Below are positions 12,873-24,439 of a DNA stretch of 64,000 bases, in pieces (position 1 is the first letter of the stretch; the number at the start of each line of letters is the position of its first letter). The notes beneath the pieces were generated by a model. That model ran no database searches. It worked only from the letters and a program-made list of their open reading frames with translations, and had not been told where the DNA came from. The stretch comes from Chelonoidis abingdonii (lineage: Eukaryota > Chordata > Testudines > Testudinidae). The position numbers and the translations under genes were made by a program. Location of the stretch: contig NC_133777.1 of the NCBI RefSeq assembly GCF_003597395.2, positions 54,498,428 to 54,562,427 on the forward strand, written 5' to 3'.

Positions 12873-13500
12873 GTGCAGATATAATGTATTAGGGAATGAA
12901 ATTAGCATGTCTGAATGCTGAAAAGATCTATATACTTTATAACAACACACTTTGCTCAAGAAGTTCCCTTCAGTCCTTCTTGGCTTGAATGCTGCTGACC
13001 TTTGATATACAGGGCCTTGAAAGTTGAAGAGGTGTTGATTTGGAGCAAAGTAGAGACATCCTAGAACTACACAAGGGATGCAGAGGAACATTGCAATGAT
13101 CTGCAAACCATTTTCTTGAATGCTCTGTAATTTGGCTGGAGAGCTTTCACATATGGTTGTTTTGTGGTATCTTCTGATAATTTGGTTCAAAGATAGAAAA
13201 GGAAGGCTTTCATTCTGTGTCCACTGGTAGGGTGGTACACTGAGACTGCGTCACAGTAAATCAAGTATACTGATGACTGGACTCCAGTCATTTTACATTT
13301 TTACTTTATGGAAACTGGCCATTTTAACCACTCATGATCTATCCGATCAGACCAGTTTGGGAAGTGCTGGGAGAATTTGTTTTGACAAATTTATAAACAA
13401 ACTTGGAAATCACATGCTGAATAAAATTTTGGGGCTTTGAGATTGGTTTGGGTCTGAGAAACTAAAATTCCTGAGCAGCTGCAATTTCCAAAAAATGGAA

Positions 13501-13682
13501 GGGATAGCTCAGTGGTTTGAGCATTGGCCTCCTAAACCCAGGTTTGTGAGCTCAATCCTTGAGGGGGCCATCTTGGAATCTGGGGCAAAAATCTGTCTAG
13601 GGATGGGTCCTGCTTTGAGCAGGGGGTTGGACTAGATGACCTCTTGAGGTCCCTTCCAACCCTGATATCCTATGATTCTATG
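13501..13682 (+). repeat. tRNA-derived SINE (turtle/cryptodire type)
   Basis: The head contains a pol III box A, TAGCTCAGTGG (13505-13515), and a box-B-like GTTTGTGAGCTCAATCC (13541-13557), followed by a tRNA-unrelated body. The tail, TTGGACTAGATGACC...CTATGATTCTATG, is the 3' end shared with CR1 LINEs, as expected for a SINE mobilised by CR1 machinery. This family is the strongest pointer to a cryptodire turtle. It is not a functional tRNA gene: the fold is degraded and the tail is SINE sequence. Confidence 0.9.
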
Positions 13683-16164
13683 CTGTGGTAGACCTAGAAA
13701 TCTCTTGGTCTGGAAAGGCCAGCTGATTCCCTTAGAATCCCAGCAGTTCTGTTGTTGGTTTCTGCTGACCTCCTACATGGTGAAATCCTGACTCCATTGA
13801 AGTCAATGGGAGTTTTCCCATGGTGGTTACAGCTGAGGAACCAATGTTCCCAGTAAACTTGTTATGCTGTTCTACCTGTTCCATGCTAGTTGTTAATTGG
13901 ACCAATTTGAAAACTTTCAACTGTAATGTCGTTTTGAGTAGGACAAGAATTACTTTCACACAAGAATAATTATTGTTTGCTGAGCACAAGCTTCCATTCA
14001 GTTAGAAACGCCTGTTCTTTAACTTTACTCTGAAAAAATAATAGTTCAAAGCATTCGATTCAAAGTAGGGCTAAGCCTAAGGATTCACAACCCTCTCTGA
14101 TAGTTATTTTCAAGATTTTCTCCACCAATGTAAAGTTTTTTTTCAAGACAGCAGAAAACAAGTTTGATAAATCTGGGCAGACATCATTACTTTAGCCTAA
14201 GGATTGATGCAGCACCTTTGCATTTGGGTGGCACTATGGTAAAAATTGTTGCGCTCCTATTACTTTCAATTTATGCTGAAGGAGATGTTTAAATGTAATA
14301 ACTGAGCCTCTGAATTATGCATTACAGCTGTATTTGAACTATACTAGTGAGCCTACAAATGTTCTCCCTGTATCCATGCAATTCTTATTAATGGTTTTAA
14401 TACTTGGTACAGGGGAACAAAACACTGCCAGTGAAGACATCATAGGATTGGTCTTTCTCCAGGAGGCACTGTTGATGCTGTCATCATGCCAGCACCATAG
14501 GATGAAATTCACCCAAGTGTGGAGGCCCTCCATGAGTGGCCCCAGGAGTCAAGTGGCCTCTGCCTGCTGGACAGCACAGTACCTGCAGGTGCCATGCTTC
14601 CAGAGGGACTACTGGGCTACCTCTACAGTGTAGAGGGGAAAACTGTAAGTTAATCAAGTTTCTCAGTTTGATTTTCAGATGTACTGAGCATCCACAGCTC
14701 CTGCTTACTACTTCAGCTAGAGACCTGGGTGCTCAGTGCCTCTGAAAATTAGCCCATCCATCTGTAGTAACGTCTGCTCTGTCCACATTCCTGTTGGCTT
14801 TGGAAGAGAATCCAAGGAGGCCCAGTTCGCTCCCCTCCAGCTCCATGGAGGAGCCTCCTGAAGGGCTGTGTTGGGGGAAGAGGGCCAGGGTGCAATGATA
14901 GAATCCCTCCCTTCTCTGGGCAGTGGCTCCCCTCTCCCTACATATGCGAAAGCAAATATGGGACCCCACATCCTTCATTGATTATCTATAATTCAAGTTA
15001 TTGGCCTAAGTTCCATCTTGTCCTCTTGATGCTTTGCCAAACCAATATGTCCAGTATCTTTTACTCTGGTCTTTTGTGCTCCAGCTCAGTGAGAGTATTA
15101 ATGCTAAAGGCACTCCTTACAAATAAACACTGTGCAGTTACAAAGAACTATTGTGCAAAACCCAAGACATGTAAGCAGCTTCAGAAAGAGCAGATCCACA
15201 GATGTGCTGGCTGAAGTTGAAGAGGCAGCTTAACAGATGTACAAAGCCGCAGATCAGAGGGGATATAAAACAGTTAAACTTGCTTAGAGGCACAATGTGT
15301 CACTATCTAACGATTCCATGCATTCTAAGCCCGACAGACGAAGGAACATACGCTCAGCTATGTGCTCTGGGCTGCAGGCATGCCAGGAAGATTATAAAAA
15401 TGCCATGCTGTGATATGTTGCCCTCCTGCCTGAAAGGCTACCATTAAGCTGCTTATTTACTGCACCTACTCAGGCGGCAGTGCAGTTCAGAGTGCTACCT
15501 GTCTTCTTCTTGGACAAATTAGTTGTGGGTATCATAGGATTACTGCTGCCTATTGTTCTGTCTGTTGAAGGTGGGAAGAAACATAAGCCATTGGTCTGAC
15601 CTTGCAATGTTTTGTGTAAAATGTGAGATGCTTTTTCTTCATAGTTAGTGTCAAAATGGCTCTTGATAGGACTGATCGTGTTAGTTAGTTTGGGGCCAAA
15701 TTAAAAAGGGTTATGTACTAATGAAGGCAAAAATCATTTTCATATGAAGATGAAAGATATAAAAGAAACTGGGGAAAAAAGCATATGGCACTAGAGGTTT
15801 GTACTCGCTCTCTCCTGCTTTGTAAATCAGCACTGTAATTTGAACTGAAATTTCCAAGAGCCCACATAGAAAGGCTTTGCCATCTCTTCAACTCAAAATA
15901 TTTTTTATATAAATTGTTTTGCCATCATATTTTTCTGATATATGGAGCTGTGAACTTTAAATTAGTGATAACAGAAATTGACAAGTACAGCATTAAAAAA
16001 TAAACCATGCAGCCCTACAGGCTTAATTATGAAGTGAGCAGAGAGAGAGAGACAAAAATCCTGTTTCGAAATTTTACCTCACACAATATAAATAAAAGAT
16101 TATATCTTCCACTGATAGCCTATAGATCAAAAGGATAATATAAAAACGACTACGCTGCTATTTA
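13683..16164. other. Mostly unrecognised sequence
   Basis: A GC-richer patch at about 14455-14960 holds overlapping open frames of 60-100 codons on both strands with no recognisable domain; it may be an old repeat. A CATTGAAGTCAATGGGAGT core at 13794-13816 belongs to the palindrome group noted elsewhere. The rest is AT-rich and featureless to me. Confidence 0.4.
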
Positions 16165-16188
16165 TAATTATTTATTTTGCCTTTACAC
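16165..16188 (+). repeat. 24-bp direct copy of the hairpin arm
   Basis: TAATTATTTATTTTGCCTTT followed by ACAC is identical to 16225-16248 and is the reverse complement of 16284-16307. It therefore forms a third copy, 60 bp upstream, of part of the neighbouring hairpin arm. Confidence 0.95.
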
Positions 16189-16195
16189 TGTACAT

Positions 16196-16241
16196 ATCTA
16201 CATATAGATGTGTGACTACAAGTGTAATTATTTATTTTGCC

Positions 16242-16285
<44 letters not shown>

Positions 16286-16336
16286 GTAAAGGCAAAATAA
16301 ATAATTACACTTGTAGTCACACATCTATATGTAGAT
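16196..16336. repeat. Near-perfect inverted repeat with 53-bp arms around an (AC)n loop
   Basis: The arm at 16196-16248 and the arm at 16284-16336 are exact reverse complements over 53 bp. The 35-bp spacer, 16249-16283, is an uninterrupted AC repeat. Beyond a 2-bp bulge the arms continue with TACATAT at 16191 and its complement ATATGTA ending near 16344. The perfect match implies recent origin or ongoing correction. Such DNA can extrude as a cruciform, and it could also be an assembly artefact. Confidence 0.95.
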
Positions 16337-16344
16337 TATATGTA

Positions 16345-18072
16345 TATATTATGTAATCATTCAACCATGCGATTTTTTTTTCATGAGGGAAAATGTATGT
16401 GTAATAATTCTATTATTTAAAAAGTGTCCCAATAAAGGAAGAAATGGCTTAAATAAGAGCACAAGCAACAATAGTAATTGTTCACTAGCATTTTCATAAA
16501 GAAAAATAGGTATTTGGGGAAATGAAACAAGTTTAAGTATCTAAGACGCTAGAATGCTATCCTATGCCTTTGTCTTCAGAATAGTTGTGTCTCCATGTTT
16601 AAACACACAAAGCATCAGTACAATTTCAAAGAATAAAATATAATAAAATGAAGAAATATTTTTCCATCAGCACATCGTGGGATGAGTTGATCTTATTATT
16701 TTGGTTGCTTCTTCAAAATATTTCTATTTCTGAACGTGAAATAAACCACCACAAAGCATTTAATCCTTCACCCTGAATCTTTGTCACTTCATGCAACTGT
16801 ATGGGGCTCAGATGTGGTAAACTAGCTGGCAAATATTGACTCTTTAATGGCAACCACTGTACACAGCTTTGGGGATAGTTAAATAAAAATACATGTTTAA
16901 GCTGCATAAGGTTAATCAGAGCTAAGATGGAACACTGAAAATTACTGGATGTATTTTTACCACTGGCAAAGAGAGCAGGAGGAAAGAGGCTGGAAGAAAT
17001 AGAACAGCTCACTCTTTTCTTCCTCGGGCCTTGTGTTTGATCTTTGGAATGACAGTATAAATACTGTGAGAGTGATAATCAATATTCAGCCAATAAAACA
17101 CTGTCACTTTAAAGGAAGGTGTCTTGTCACAGGGAATCCGAAGGCTAACAGGAAGGATCAAGAAATACTAGCACCTTTTAATAAGGGCTTGCTAAAAATA
17201 AACCTCAGTATTTTTCCTCGTTACATCTTGGAGTGTACGGTGCCCTCAATAACAGGATCATCAAAAAAGTGTCAAGATGTAATATAGATGAGTGCTCTGC
17301 TGAAGTAATTCCATTTCCATACTTGTTCAGTGCTGATTTAGGGCCCTATCCTGCAAAACCCTCACTCCTGACAGTAGTTCCATTAACATCAATGAGAGTA
17401 ATGACTAAAGTGAAGCTCTACTGATGTCATGGCTTGCAGCATCCAGCCCTCTTGATGTAAATATTTTGACTGGAAATGATTGGTCTGGATCATAATCAGA
17501 TGGAAACTGGTCTGACCTCTTAATGTCTGGGCACTTTATAGCAGCTTTAGCACATGATTTCCCCTTTCCGTGTTCTCTTGTTACTGGATTTACGTTAAAG
17601 TTCAAGATGCAGTTTTACTGGGTTCTCTGCTAAGATTCTGTCTCCTGCAAGGGTAAAAAGAGCACTGTCAGAGAGCGAACCCACCTGTTTGGATTTGATG
17701 TAGATGATTTTACAAATTCTAATAATAGATTTTTAAGAACTTAAAACACTGGTTTGGATGTAATCCTCCTTCAGCAGTGTCTGCCAGCCAAACTTTGCAG
17801 TGTTGTGCTAATGCATGAGAGTCAGAAACTGAAATAGACTAAATCTGGCTATGCCTCGTCCTAGTACAGAACCAGCTGTGGAGGAGCAGTGCAGATGCCA
17901 GCCTGGCCAGACTATGCTCCCTACTCCCCTTCAGAGCATGACAGTGGTTTCCCCTCTGTGGTATCTCTTACCCTGCCTCTCCTCTCTGTAGCTGGTGGGG
18001 GCTGGTGATGAGGGAGAGACACACTTGCATGGCATATTACTAGGAGATCCAGATATATATCTGCCACTCATG
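16345..18072. other. Mostly unrecognised sequence with one palindromic patch
   Basis: Around 17341-17450 an old palindromic element is visible, listed separately. Elsewhere only short open frames (up to about 99 codons, 16713-17012 minus strand) are present, without a recognisable domain. Confidence 0.4.
17341..17450. repeat. Small palindromic element
   Basis: The left arm GGGCCCTATCCTGCAAAACC pairs imperfectly with the right arm GGCTTGCAGCATCCAGCCCT, around a core CCATTAACATCAATGAGAG. It has the same organisation as the palindromes at 953 and 37210. Confidence 0.5.
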
Positions 18073-18196
18073 TAGGGTTACCAGATAGCAACTGTGAAAA
18101 AAACGGGATGGGGGCAAGGGATAAGAGGCATCTATATAAGAAAAAGTCCCCAAAAACGGGACTGTCCCTTTAAAAATGGGACATCTGGTCACCTTG
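18073..18196 (-). mobile_element. Short hAT-like MITE (family H2), 124 bp
   Basis: The ends are TAGGGTTACCAGAT and ATCTGGTCACCTTG. Flanks are CACTCATG (18065-18072) and CCCTCATG (18197-18204), an 8-bp duplication with 7 of 8 identical. The sequence is the same family and orientation as 20788-20909, sharing CTATATAAGAAAAAG and GGGACTGTCCC. It has no coding capacity. Confidence 0.85.
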
Positions 18197-18238
18197 CCCT
18201 CATGAGAATTTGAATCCACAGCCAAGCAAGAGCGAAAA

Positions 18239-18549
18239 CAGAGGTTGGCAACCTTTCAGAAGTGGTGTGCCGAGTCTTTATTTATTTACTCTAATTTAAG
18301 GTTTCAGGTGCCAGTAATACATTTTAACGTTTGTAGAAGGTCTCTTTCTATAAGTCTATAATATATAACTAAACTATTGTTGTATGTAAAGTAAATAAGG
18401 TTTTTTAAATGTTTAAGAAGCTTCCTTTAACATTAAATTAAAATGCAAAGCCCCCCAGGCCGGTGGCCAGGACCTGGGCAGTGCGAGTGCCGCTGGAAAT
18501 CAGCTCGTGTGCCGCCTTCGGCACATGTGCCATAGGTTGCCTAACCCTG
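18239..18549 (+). mobile_element. Non-autonomous hAT element, 311 bp (family H1)
   Basis: It opens CAGAGGTTGGCAACC and closes GGTTGCCTAACCCTG, with flanks AGCGAAAA (18231-18238) and AGCTAAAA (18550-18557), 7 of 8 identical. It aligns end to end with the copies at 5460 (inverted) and 49596 (same orientation) and has the same length as the 5460 copy. It inserted only 42 bp from the unrelated H2 element at 18073. Confidence 0.88.
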
Positions 18550-18888
18550 AGCTAAAACAACCAAATTCTACAAATTGTGGATTCCTCACATGGGCTGAAA
18601 TAACCATGGCTTAATTAGATTACAAGACTCTATATAGGCTTGAGCGAACAATAAGTATAGACTAAACACGTTACAGATGATGTACGTCTGACAATCTGTA
18701 TCATGCCAGTACAGCAGTCAGTAAGAGAATCTCTATCTGTGAACTGTTCTGACTGACAGAGTTGACTATCTTACACCATTCTTGTCACTCTCTTGTATAG
18801 CTGCTTCAAGTGGAAGGCACCTAAGAGATATAGAATATTTATTATAAAGTGTAGGAGATGTTTTTAAAAAAATCTATTTACTCTATAG

Positions 18889-19040
18889 CAGTGTTTCCCG
18901 AACTTGGGATGCCGCTTGTTTAGGGAAAGCCCCTGGCAGGCCAGGCTGGTTTGTTTATCTGCCACGTCCACAGGTCCGGCCAATCGCAGCTCCCACTGGC
19001 TGCGGTTCACTGCTCCAGGCCAGTGGGAGCTGCTGGAAGT
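18889..19040 (+). mobile_element. hAT-like element fragment (left end)
   Basis: It begins CAGTGTTTCCCGAACTTG, a degraded CAGTGGTTCCCAAACTTG hAT terminus, and continues with the GC-rich body GGAAAGCCCCTGGCAGGCC and GGCCAGTGGGAGCTGCTGG familiar from turtle MITEs. The right end is missing or unrecognisable. The segment at 61640-61797 is related in composition and motifs (CAGCTCCCATTGGCCAGGAA) but is not the same element end to end. Confidence 0.6.
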
Positions 19041-19447
19041 CTGCATTGTGGGCCTTTAAGGTTTGTTTTCAAGGTTTTTTCTGAAATGGTGTGAGCTAGA
19101 AAAAGGTATCTTTGTTTTAAAAAACAGAAAGGTCTCATACATTCACATGATTCCAGGAACAGGATTCCAAATATTCTGAGACTTGCAATAAAATCATAAG
19201 AGATGGCAATGCTAGCTAATGTACCTAATTTTAAGTACGTAAGTGGTCCCTTTGAATCTAATGGAACTATTCACATGTTTAAAGCTAGGTACGTGCTGAG
19301 GTACCTTATTGGGGCCTCATGGGAATGCATGGCTCTTCTGTTGAGTCACCCTAGGCTCAGGAGAGTCATGCTCACAGGTTGCTTTAATGAGTTTCACCAA
19401 GGATATGAAGATGGGGTAGGAGTGTGCCCCTGGACCCCAAGGAACTA

Positions 19448-19685
19448 GGAGTATGTCTACACAGCAAGCAGGATCCTGCGGCAGTGAGTCTCAGAGCCTG
19501 AGTTTACAGACTCTAGCTCAAGCTATAGCGCTAATGCTGGCTGTGTAGATGTTTGGGCTCAGGCTCCAGCCAAAGCTCCAATGTCTGTGCAGCCTTTTTT
19601 TAGCTTCGTGACATGAATCCAAGTCTGTGGACAAGGGCTCTGAAACTCATTGCCAAGGTATCCTGCTTGCTGTGTAGATGTACCC
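19448..19685. mobile_element. Long-inverted-repeat MITE, about 238 bp
   Basis: Arms at 19451-19498 and 19636-19683 are about 48 bp each and are imperfect reverse complements; they include TATGTCTACACAGCAAGCAG on the left and CTGCTTGCTGTGTAGATGTA on the right. The TATGTCTACAC terminus matches the Harbinger-type elements at 7239 and the right end at 418. A 3-bp duplication is not clear. There is no coding capacity. Confidence 0.75.
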
Positions 19686-19689
19686 TAAA

Positions 19690-20787
19690 GGGTTAGCAAA
19701 GAGTGAGTCCTTTAGAAAAATCCTAAGAGCAGCCAAGCCTAGGGAGCAAGGTTAGGCTGTTGTGCCATTGTTTTCTGAGTTACCAAGAAAGCCAAACTCC
19801 AGGAAGGGAGGGAACTGGAACATTAACTCAAACTCCAGGAGTGAGCCTAGGATGAAGAAGAGTCTCTGCTCATACATTTATCAAATGCACATGGCTTGGA
19901 ATGGCCTTGTTGTTTAAAATGCTGAGGGGAGGAGAGGAAACTCACTAGGTTGTTTAAAAAAGGAAAACGGATTGGAAAGGAGACTTCAGATATTGAACTC
20001 CTGTATTGGCTTTAAGTAAACTTCTGTTGTTTTCAGGTGTACCGATCAGTTGCTGAAATGTTAGCCAATTGCACATGCCAAAAATGGGATAATCCCAGAA
20101 CTGTATGGAATGGGAGAATTTAGAATTTAACATAGTGACAAACTCTGGTTCACAGGCAGCTGAGAAGCATTTAGTTATAAAAAAGAAAATGATCTGGAAA
20201 TTGGCACAGTATTCTTACTAGCAGCTCTTTGCAACAAAGTTTTTTATTGCTTCTGCTGCTTCAACTTCAAGCTGATGATAATTTGCAAGAGCATAGAAAA
20301 TAGCATTGTTTACTCACTGTATGAAGCAAATGTTTTCGGGAAGAAGAATAGACTAATTGCTAAGAACTAGTGGGGTGGTGGGAAATACTGTTTGTCAGAA
20401 AATTAATACCTGATTTAAAAATTGGAGTTCTGTGTAGTTTTGATATGTGATAATTCTGCAACATTCTGTGCCTAATTCTGCTAGCACTATCATGGCTAAT
20501 TAAAACATAAGGGTATTATTTTGTTAATGTATGTGACACTTAACCCTCAGGAATATTTCTGTAGTTAATTATACACTTTAATAAATTTGATTTTCTGTAC
20601 AAATTTACAAATAAAATTCCCATATTTTTGTGATATAAACATTCAAATTCATGTTGATCTTCAGTTAAATTAGTTGTTAGAACTTGGTTCTTCAAAAGGC
20701 ACTATCATTCCAAGTTCTCTGAAGGGTTACTAATTCTGATACAGTGCAGAAAAACAAAACAAAACCAAAAAAAGAAAAAGAAAAACC
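19690..20787. other. Unrecognised AT-rich sequence
   Basis: No repeat, exon or RNA gene was recognised. An A-rich simple-sequence run (AAAACAAAACAAAACC-like) at about 20752-20786 directly abuts the H2 element. Confidence 0.45.
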
Positions 20788-20909
20788 TAGGGTGACTAGA
20801 CAGCAAATGTGAAAATCGGGACGGGGGTGAGGGGTAATAGAAGCCTATATAAGAAAAAGACCCAAAAATTGGGACTGTCCCTATAAAATCAGGACATCTG
20901 GTCACCCTA
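20788..20909 (-). mobile_element. Short hAT-like MITE (family H2), perfect 8-bp TSD
   Basis: The ends are TAGGGTGACTAGA and CTGGTCACCCTA. The flanks are identical, GAAAAACC at 20780-20787 and 20910-20917. It is the second copy of the family at 18073, 122 bp long and non-coding. Confidence 0.92.
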
Positions 20910-20957
20910 GAAAAACCCCTCAGCCAAGGTAATGTAGTATACATTTTTGAAGGCGTC

Positions 20958-21650
20958 TGTGATGGAGAATGCATGGCCCACTTTGGGACTGCAGGGGTTA
21001 ATTCCATTCTTTGGGCCGAGGAGGTCACGCCCCCTCAACCCTGCTAGGCATGCTCCAGCAGGAGGCCAGGATAAAAGGGAGCAGCCCAGTTCATTTGGGG
21101 GATGACCACTGGAGAGGAAGGAGGTGTGCTGCAGACTACTGCTGATGGACCACTGACACTCCATGATGCAGAGGCCAGCCAGACAGCAATGAACAACAAA
21201 CCCCAAGCTCCAGATTTCACAGAGGCAGAGGAGACCAGGGGAACCACGAGAACACAAGCTGCAGAGAAGCAGGTAGGGAGTAACCCAGGGAGGCTTTGCG
21301 AGGAGGTGTTTGGAGACCCAGAGACTAGCTTGGTGTGTTTTCGCCAGATCCCAGCCAAGCTGGTGGTGGGCAACCCCACCACTGACAGGGCCTTGGGTTG
21401 GGACCTGGTGAAGAGAGAAGGCCCAGGTCACCCTGTCCTGGCCACTGCCCACCCCACCAGCCCTACTTCCTTTGGCCGCTAGGCTGCACAGCCCTGATTG
21501 TGAGGGCCGCTTTCCTGACTCTGGCTGCTAGGCTGTACGGCCCTGATAGAAAGGGCAGGTAGATTGACTTTGGCTCTTAGGCCACATTACTCTGAGACCC
21601 ACAGAGGTTGCGCAGACTTGCCTGTGGGCCTATACCGACCAGTACTCCAT
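20958..21650 (+). mobile_element. LTR-type retroelement fragment with internal minisatellite
   Basis: It starts TGTGATGGAGAATGC and carries a TATA-like GGATAAAAGGGAGC at about 21068, consistent with an LTR promoter reading on the + strand. Between about 21468 and 21610 a roughly 50-bp unit is repeated three times (GGCCGCTAGGCTGCACAGCC, GGCTGCTAGGCTGTACGGCC, GGCTCTTAGGCCACATTACT). The right end is not defined. Open frames up to about 180 codons on the minus strand across 20907-21452 have no recognisable domain and follow the GC-rich repeat. Confidence 0.6.
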
Positions 21651-21899
21651 CCCAAAAAGGGCACAGAGGCAGGTATGACCCTCAACAGTGTCCAAGAAAA
21701 GCTAAGATGCTGTACCAAAGAATATTTGTAGATTAGGCTTCCTTTGAAGGGAATTATTAGGCTATGGCAGACAGATTCTCTTTCTGCAATTGTAGTACAA
21801 CTTTTCCACATGTTGAGAAGGACAGGACCTAGCATTTAGTCATGTAACCCATCTGCCAGTCAGAGTTGGCAGCAGCAAGGGCCAGGTTCTGTATTTAAG

Positions 21900-23070
21900 G
21901 GTTCCTTTTCAACAATACAACACAAAAACCGGCTTGAGCCCCTGCCCAGTGACCTGGGACAATTACACACCACCCCCTGGTTGCCTTCCCCTCTTGCAAG
22001 CACAGAGTCTGAGTGTAGCAAAAAACTTTTTTAATAAAAGGAGGGAAATAATGCAGCATTAATTTGGGAAAACACCACAAATAGAGTTTATAAATATAAA
22101 CCATGAGCAAAAGATCCATCGCCAAGTAAGTTGGGCAGTGTCCTTTTCCCTCAGGTTCTTAAGTCCAGCAACCCAAAAGTCCCTTTAACATGCCCATCCC
22201 TTCTTTGCACCCCACTCACAGTTGCGGTGCTTGGACAGTGCAGACCCAGAGTTCAGAGGTGCATCTGCAGAGTTCACCTCCCACCTTCGGTGGAGGGGCA
22301 GGGTAAGGAGGCATCTTATTCACACCACTGCTTGGGCACTCACTCGCCTTCCCCTCTGTGGGGTTCTGCTCTGGCACTTTCCACCTGCCGCCCTGCTGGC
22401 TGTGCCAAGATGTATTCAGGGCCCCCACTTAACACAGCTGTCAGTGATTTCAGCTGTTAGTGGTGGAGCCTCACTGATGGTGTGCACTGGGCAGTCTCTT
22501 GCATCAGAGAGACTGTCCCAAAGCAGGTCTAATACTTAGACCTAGGTATCAGTGATTTCAGCTCTGCAGCATGTAACAAGACTCTCAATTGAGTCTAAAG
22601 TAGTTCTGTTATTACACAGTGGAGAGAGGAAGTGTCAAATGTGTCTGGAGCCCTCCAGCAAGGCCCATACCACTAGGTACAAGTACCTGTCCGGGTCCCC
22701 TCTCAACTCACTGGGCTTTGGAACCCATGTTCCCTGCCAAGTGAGTGCCATTTAGTTGACAGTGAGTCCCTCAATCAGGAAATGCCAAGTACAGTTCTGC
22801 TGCCCTTGATTCACCCAGCAAGGATAACAAACATTTATTACTCCTGCCCCAACAACAAGGAAACTGGGGATCCCACGCCAATCAAAAGTGACCATTTGGG
22901 CAAGCAATCCCATCATGCTGAGCACCTAGGCAGGGTCGGTGTGCCCATGCAAACAGGATCAGCTCCTGAAGTCCTTTTCCACAGCTCACCACTAGACATC
23001 AGAGTAGAGCTCATTCAGATTCTGCTTACAGTTACACTGTTTCTTTTATTGGCGAATGGCTGCTGCTGAG
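21900..23070 (-). mobile_element. Probable LTR / retroelement fragment, antisense
   Basis: This GC-richer block resembles a dispersed turtle repeat. On the minus strand CCAATAAAAGAAAC (near 23046) and TTTATTAAAAAAGTTTT (near 22030) are promoter or polyadenylation-like. Ends and target duplication were not identified, so the limits are approximate and the LTR class is inference. Open frames (up to 109 codons) show no domain. Confidence 0.4.
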
Positions 23071-23119
23071 GTCCAAAAAGTGTCCACAAAAGACACCTCC
23101 ATAGAGTTCATTAAGAAAT

Positions 23120-23373
23120 TTGCCTATGAGTGTTGATTTAGCAGGTCTAGTGAAGACCCACTAAATCAATGACAGAATGCTCTCCAGTCAACTCTGGTAC
23201 TCCAGCTCCCCAAGAAGAGTAAGGTAAGTCGACCGGAGAGTGTCTCCCGTTGATGCAACGCAGTGAAGACACCAGGGTAAGCCGACCTAAGCTACGTCAG
23301 CCTCTTCTACAATTATTCACATAGCTGGAGTAGTGTAATTTAGGTCAAATTACCCAGTAGTGCAGACAAGCCC
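23120..23373. mobile_element. MITE remnant with TAGTGCAGACAAGCC terminus
   Basis: The right end, AGTAGTGCAGACAAGCCC, is a mutated TAGTGTAGAC terminus of the Harbinger-like type used by several elements here. The body contains GTAAGTCGACCGGAGAGTG and CGACCTAAGCTACGTCAG, unusually CpG-rich for this region and typical of such MITEs in turtles. The left terminus is degraded. Confidence 0.6.
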
Positions 23374-24439
23374 AATGTTGGGATGTAGGATCAGACTCTT
23401 AGCCAAGTCATCTATATTTTATGCAGCTGTTTTGGCTATATGGAGGGGCTTTCTCAAGGCTGTGCTGTTGACACTGCAGAAAGAAAAATGATGACATCAG
23501 GTCATTTTGGCTCCAGCCTGATGATGCTTTGTCCATATTGTATTGGCAATCCAGTTATGGTGAGAAATAAGGACCTCATTTAGCTGTTAGGAGTTAGCAA
23601 ATAGATTGTTTATTATGCTGCTTGTCATCAGTCAGTATACAGCAGAAACTCAGGAGCTGGCTGGCTGATGAAATTCCTCATAGAAGCCTCAAATATCTCT
23701 GTTTAATATTTTAAGTTTGGTTGATGTGAAATTAGCAGTAAGTCAAGGCATTTTAATGTGAAATAACTTAGTGGAACGTTAAGATGTTTTAAAAGCACCC
23801 ATTGTTTTAATTGTCATTGTGGCAATTAAACTGACACAATGGAGATTAAAAAGATGAATACACAGAAAATATTGACATAGGAAAGTCACAGTAAACAATT
23901 CTGAATTTAGCTTGAAGTGGAAATTGCTGCTACAAACTAACATGACTTTTTTAAGAGAGGATTTGTCAGTGTTAAGATCCTTTCATAACAGATAACATTT
24001 TTAATGAACTTTTTTTTTCTGTTTGCAGAATATCTGCAAACCAAATGTGACTCTCTTTTTTTTTTTTTTTTTTTACAGTTTTCCACAGATTTCATTTGCT
24101 CTTTCCAGTTTGGAATCAAAAATTTGAGCTGTGTTGCCTAGTTGCAAATTGTTGTGCAACTCACATGGTATTGTTTCAATTCCTTGATGAGAAAACTCTT
24201 TTCGAATAAGGTTTTTAACATGAATGCGCATGGCAAGCGAATCTAGCATTCATGCTGGTTAAAACTTAATTCCACGAACATTTACAAAAATTAATACAAA
24301 GAGTGTGCATATAGTCAAAGTACATTGGTTTTTTTTTTTTTAAAAAATTACAGCACCTACTACAGCTGAATATATAGAGCAATGCATAGAGTAAATTGCT
24401 AACCAAGTACCTGGAATAAACTAGTAACATTTTCTTAAT
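23374..24439. other. Unrecognised AT-rich sequence with a T-run
   Basis: A T-run of about 20 lies at 24056-24075. No coding or repeat feature was recognised. Confidence 0.45.

Noticed and set aside
13501..13575. A tRNA gene
   Set aside because: Boxes A and B are present, but the sequence continues into the tRNA-unrelated body and CR1-like tail of a known SINE type.
16245..16283. A simple (AC)n microsatellite only
   Set aside because: The AC run is the loop of a much larger perfect inverted repeat, so it is reported as part of that structure.
20907..21452. A 181-codon minus-strand open frame overlapping an LTR-type element
   Set aside because: It spans the end of one MITE and the start of an unrelated LTR-type element, so it cannot be an ancestral gene; no domain is seen.
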